Assembly: GCA_001953115.1 (NCBI GenBank)
Contig: LSSL01001337.1
Coordinates: 10,042-24,869, forward strand
Length of the DNA: 14,828 bases
Source of the DNA: Smittium mucronatum
Taxonomy: Eukaryota > Kickxellomycota > Harpellomycetes > Harpellales > Legeriomycetaceae
Direction: 5' to 3'
The notes below the pieces were generated by a model. The model saw only the letters and a program-made list of their open reading frames with translations. It was not told the DNA's origin and made no database searches. Made by a program: the position numbers and the translations under genes. Below, piece by piece: positions 11,413 to 14,828 of this stretch (the first letter of the stretch is position 1; every line of letters begins with the position of its first letter).

Positions 11413-11934
11413 ATGGGCATGGTTATGTGCAACCATGAGTTGGTCGAGTCAAGTGCTTACCCTTTTGGGTTTGCCCCGGAGGTCGAAGCTTGGTGTGAAG
11501 TCGCGGAAGATAGAGCGAGTGACACTTCGGTGTCTTCCTCTTCGGAAGTCTTTGCACTATGTGATGACTTAGACCCATCTATTAACTTGGCGGGAGAAGC
11601 TGATATGAAAGATCTTATGTCTTCTTTAATGGGTATTTAGTTAAGTGCTGATCCCAACCCACAGGTAAGGTTTTCGCCTATTATTCCTACCATGGGGGCT
11701 GTACAAACACTTAGTGTTGTCAGTACAAATTGCAACGGGAAAAGTGTAGATAGGCGGAGTAAGGGAGTTTTACCTGCACTAAGTTCTCTGCTGGATGAGT
11801 GAGATAAGTGTACTAGTAAAGGTGCACTTAGCTTTGGCATTTCTTTAGCTGCACAAATTCAGTTTCGAAGCGAGGATTTGTTCGAGTCTAACTGGTATAG
11901 AGAATCCTCCTCCGACAGTTTGAATAAATATTAA
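11413..11934 (+). pseudogene. Broken reading frame, possible retroelement ORF remnant
   Basis: From the first in-frame ATG (11413) one frame runs to TAA at 11932-11934, interrupted only by TAG at 11638-11640 and TGA at 11800-11802. The frame is also open upstream to GTG 11332 and beyond, but with T-rich, leader-like sequence. The first part is acidic and Ser-rich (SDTSVSSSSEVFALCDDLD). After the TAG it continues with ADPNPQVRFSPIIPTMGAV, then LSVVSTNCNGKSV with NCNG at 11728-11739. The last part includes SFGISLAAQIQFRSEDLF. Two stops in ~200 codons is far fewer than chance, and the composition is unlike the flanks, so it once encoded protein. STNCNG loosely recalls the N-terminal Asn motif of endonuclease/exonuclease/phosphatase domains in non-LTR retrotransposons, but no other motif of that domain follows, so this is weak. 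CAG|GTAAGG at 11662-11670 matches a splice donor, so a spliced gene cannot be excluded. An AATAAA lies at 11923-11928. Confidence 0.5.
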
Positions 11935-14828
11935 GCTTATTTTTTTTATTACTGAGGATTTATAATTTTATTCTGTAATCATATGTCATGTTAATTTATC
12001 TTGAAAACTGCTGGAATATCTTAAAATAGGAGCATTTTTCAAATTTATTTAAAATTTAACTCTTTATGAGCCAAATTTGCCACTCAATCTTATCTGAGGT
12101 TATTGAAATTTTCAGCTCGCACAATTCCTTGATTTACCCAATGATATTCGCGCATATACATATTATAGCTATTTCACTGAATTCTGTCATATTATATTTA
12201 ATTAAATCCCACTTCACTAAGTGAAAATTACATAAATTTATACTCCACCAAATTAAAATCAGTAAAAATCGATTTTTTATTAAATTATACAAGTCAAAAA
12301 ATCGTCTGCTTATGAGGTCTGTTTTTTATCTTCAAGTCTATATTGGAATTTTTAAACCAAACATATGATATGGCTTAGTCGTAATATATATCTCCTAATT
12401 CCTTCAATTAATTGAAAAAGGATTTAATTGTTACAGTCTAATTTATTAAGAGTTCTTTCAGTTGATATTGAGTTTTAATAAGATTTGAATAAAGTTAACT
12501 ATACTCAAGGTGGGTTGATCAAAAGCAAAAAAATTGCCAATTACATTATCGTAAAAAAAAATTTATTTATAAACCATTTTTAGTGGTCATTTAAATCTCT
12601 ATTAGCATAGAAAATTATTATAATGCGAGATAAAATTAATTATAAATTAATAGCTATTCTATTCATTTTATAATTTAAATTTAAATTGATAATTTCAAGT
12701 ATTTATCAAAAATATACGTTCCAATCGTAAAAAAAAAAAGGATTTAAAATGAAATATTATTAATCGAAAATAGCTCTCGAAAAATAATGTTAAAAATTTA
12801 TAATCTAAAAAAGCTTTACACTGTTTATTTACCAATTTTACAATAATTCGAATCTATTTAAATTGAAATTGGATAATATAAAAATAGGTTTTTAAAACAT
12901 TATAAAAAGTTATGTTGCTGCCATTAGCCATTTTTCTGCTATTTTTGAGCATTTATTGGGTTGAAAAATCTTTAAATTCATTTTTTCAAAGACATTGATA
13001 GAAAAAATCGATTGGCTTATTATCAATTCACCAAATTGAAATCCAAAAAATATGGAATATTCTTGTAGAGGGCAGATAATTTAACCTTGAAACAATTTCC
13101 AGTTGGTACTGAAAGCTAGAGCGACAGATGGATGTGGTATGAAAATTTTCATTACTTTTTCCTTTTATTGTATTTTAGTTTTAATTTTTTCTAGTATTTA
13201 AATACTATAAATAAATCCCCCTTTTTTAAAAAATGCGAAAAATTCAGTAATTAAATGTTTCTTATTTTCTAAATTATAAAATTTTCAAAAAATATAGTAC
13301 AAATTATTATTCAATCTATAATTGGAATCACAAAAAAAATTCTATTGGCAAAGCGTGGAAACTTTAATTACAGTAATATGAGTTTTCAATTCTATTGGAG
13401 TGATTTCAATTAAGTTATATTAAAACCATTGATTTAAAATACAAAAAAGTTTGGTCTTGTTAATTATTTACAATAAAATTCAACATTCTGAAATAAATTT
13501 TTTTTATAGGGATTATTAATTAGATAATCAAAAGATTTTAAAGAGCTGATTAGCCAAATTGATTCTTTTCCTGATAAAAGAAAAATTAATTTGTTGCCAA
13601 ATATATATGGAATTTGAAATTAGTAAAAAAAACTCCGCTATCAGGTAAAATGAAAATCAATCAGCTAATGAAAATAATAAATAAAAAATTATACACATAC
13701 ATAGATTTTAGGCATAATAAAATTTTATATTGACTATTCTCTCTGAAGGTAGACACTTTCATATTTAGTTTTCTTTAACTCTCTATTCTGAAAATATGCA
13801 GCAAATGTGTCGATAAATTATTCGTGACTATTTGATTGAAATTTCAAAATAATTCTTCTATAAATAAAACTTAAAATTTTTATAAAACTAGATTTCTTTA
13901 AAAGTTTTATTGGTTTGGTGATGTATAATTTTAGTTAACTAATGATTTACTTATAACAGAAGTTTTAGTCTTGAAAAAAATCTTCCATAAGTTAAAGAAG
14001 TTAGGAGATAAATTAATAGCAAATCAAATTTAATATTAGAATATTCAAAACTATTACATTAATAATTCCTGATAAGCTATTAATAAATCGATAAATATAA
14101 TTTTCTATTTAAAAAGTATTTTCTTTCGATTAATTTGAGCCTATAATCCATAATAATTTTTTAATAGTAATTTTAATCAGATAATGAAAGCATATTATTA
14201 AAAAACCTATAGAGAATGAAAAAATGAGAATTTTAATTAAAGCGTTTAGTATTCACACAAAATTTTGGGATAAGCAAATCATATATAGATTACCACAACT
14301 TAAGGTGATTACGGTATTAATAACAAAAATTGAATCATTCATGATTTTTTTATGCAATATTAATTGAAATTATAGGTCAAAGGTTGATTAATAATATATG
14401 ATTAGGGTGGTCATAATTAACTCTTTCAGAGATAAAATTTTTACGTAAATTTTTTTTGAAATACGCAGGGGATATTATGTAATATGATGGGTTGCTATAG
14501 GTCAAATAAATAATATTCAGTCTCCAGAAATTAAATAAATGAAGATAAAAATGACACTTTGCATTCATTAAGTATTTTTTTTAGCATTTTCACTTCAAAT
14601 ATTGATTATTTCAGTGTTTTATTAATCAAAATAATCAATCCCAAACAAATAAATGAAGATAAAAATGATATTTTCTGGACAGTAAGGAAATTTTTTTACA
14701 TTTGGGAGATTTTTTAAAAATTGAGACGCTGGTTTTAATAATAACTATAGGCCGATTTCTTAATTAATTTTAATTGGATGAATTCAAAGAACACTTGACT
14801 TAAATAGGAATAAATTCATTTTTTATTG
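11935..14828. other. AT-rich intergenic region, no supportable gene
   Basis: About 2.9 kb of A/T-dominated sequence with stops in all frames. The longest frame (14377-14568 minus, 63 codons) is Tyr/Asn/Ile-rich and consistent with chance. A 25-codon piece at about 13540-13615 (KELISQIDSFPDKRKINLLP) looks protein-like but is too short to call. The structured locus near the right end is listed separately. No RNA gene, LTR or further copy of the 0.6 kb element was seen. Confidence 0.65.
14533..14668. repeat. 22-bp direct repeats flanking an 11-bp inverted repeat
   Basis: A 22-bp string starting aaataaatgaag occurs at 14533-14554 and again, unchanged, at 14647-14668. Between them, attgattattt (14601-14611) and aaataatcaat (14629-14639) form a perfect 11-bp inverted repeat with a 17-nt loop. 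The spacing is 114 bp start to start. It may be a small local duplication or a solo miniature-element scar. With A/T-rich arms, function cannot be judged. Confidence 0.5.

Larger units (their letters stand above)
11131..11934 (+). mobile_element. GC-richer island, probable fragment of an unidentified mobile element
   Basis: Base composition rises abruptly at 11131 (ggtaggacgcgc) and falls back to AT-rich at about 11935. Within the island come a hairpin at the left edge, a T-rich leader with the motif gttagttat repeated (about 11225-11310), and then a broken reading frame of ~200 codons. The leader followed by one frame is the arrangement of the 5' part of a retroelement, but no reverse transcriptase, integrase, terminal repeat, poly(A) or target-site duplication is visible. 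A diverged host gene or non-coding transcript is also possible. No similarity to the 2131-2762 element was seen by eye. Confidence 0.4.

Overview
The window looks like eukaryotic nuclear DNA, most likely from a fungus with a very AT-rich genome. One long intronless gene sits in long, strongly A/T-rich intergenic sequence full of homopolymer runs (three separate T15 tracts in the first 1.9 kb, and A7T10 and A11T10 blocks). There is no operon structure, no ribosome-binding-site pattern and no bacterial-type gene packing. The encoded protein is a TBC-domain Rab GTPase-activating protein of the Gyp5/EVI5 type with a long Ser/Asn-rich N-terminus, which suits a fungus. An early-diverging lineage such as Harpellales/Kickxellomycotina is a guess from composition only.

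Layout: 1-2119 is AT-rich with no supportable gene. 2131-2762 is copy A of a ~0.6 kb interspersed element, flanked on both sides by an 11-bp direct repeat that looks like a target-site duplication. 3099-6116 (minus strand) is the TBC gene. 6117-7388 is its upstream intergenic region, which holds a hairpin and a few short, slightly GC-richer open stretches that could be a decayed or intron-split gene. 7389-7998 is copy B of the same element in the same orientation. 7999-11130 is AT-rich. 11131-11934 is a sharply bounded GC-richer island with a hairpin at its left edge and a ~200-codon reading frame broken by two stops, probably a dead transposon-derived or other pseudogene. 11935-14828 is AT-rich, with one small structured locus (22-bp direct repeats around an inverted repeat) near the right end.

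The only gene with a confident function is the TBC protein, expected to act in vesicle traffic by switching off Rab GTPases. The other notable content is mobile-element debris. The element pair is the most interesting part: copy A has a long target-site duplication, the copies share a 3' end but not a 5' start, and both keep fragments of a former reading frame. This fits a 5'-truncated non-LTR retrotransposon or a SINE-like derivative. I could not assign it to a named family from the sequence alone, and I did not find a convincing new multi-gene system.
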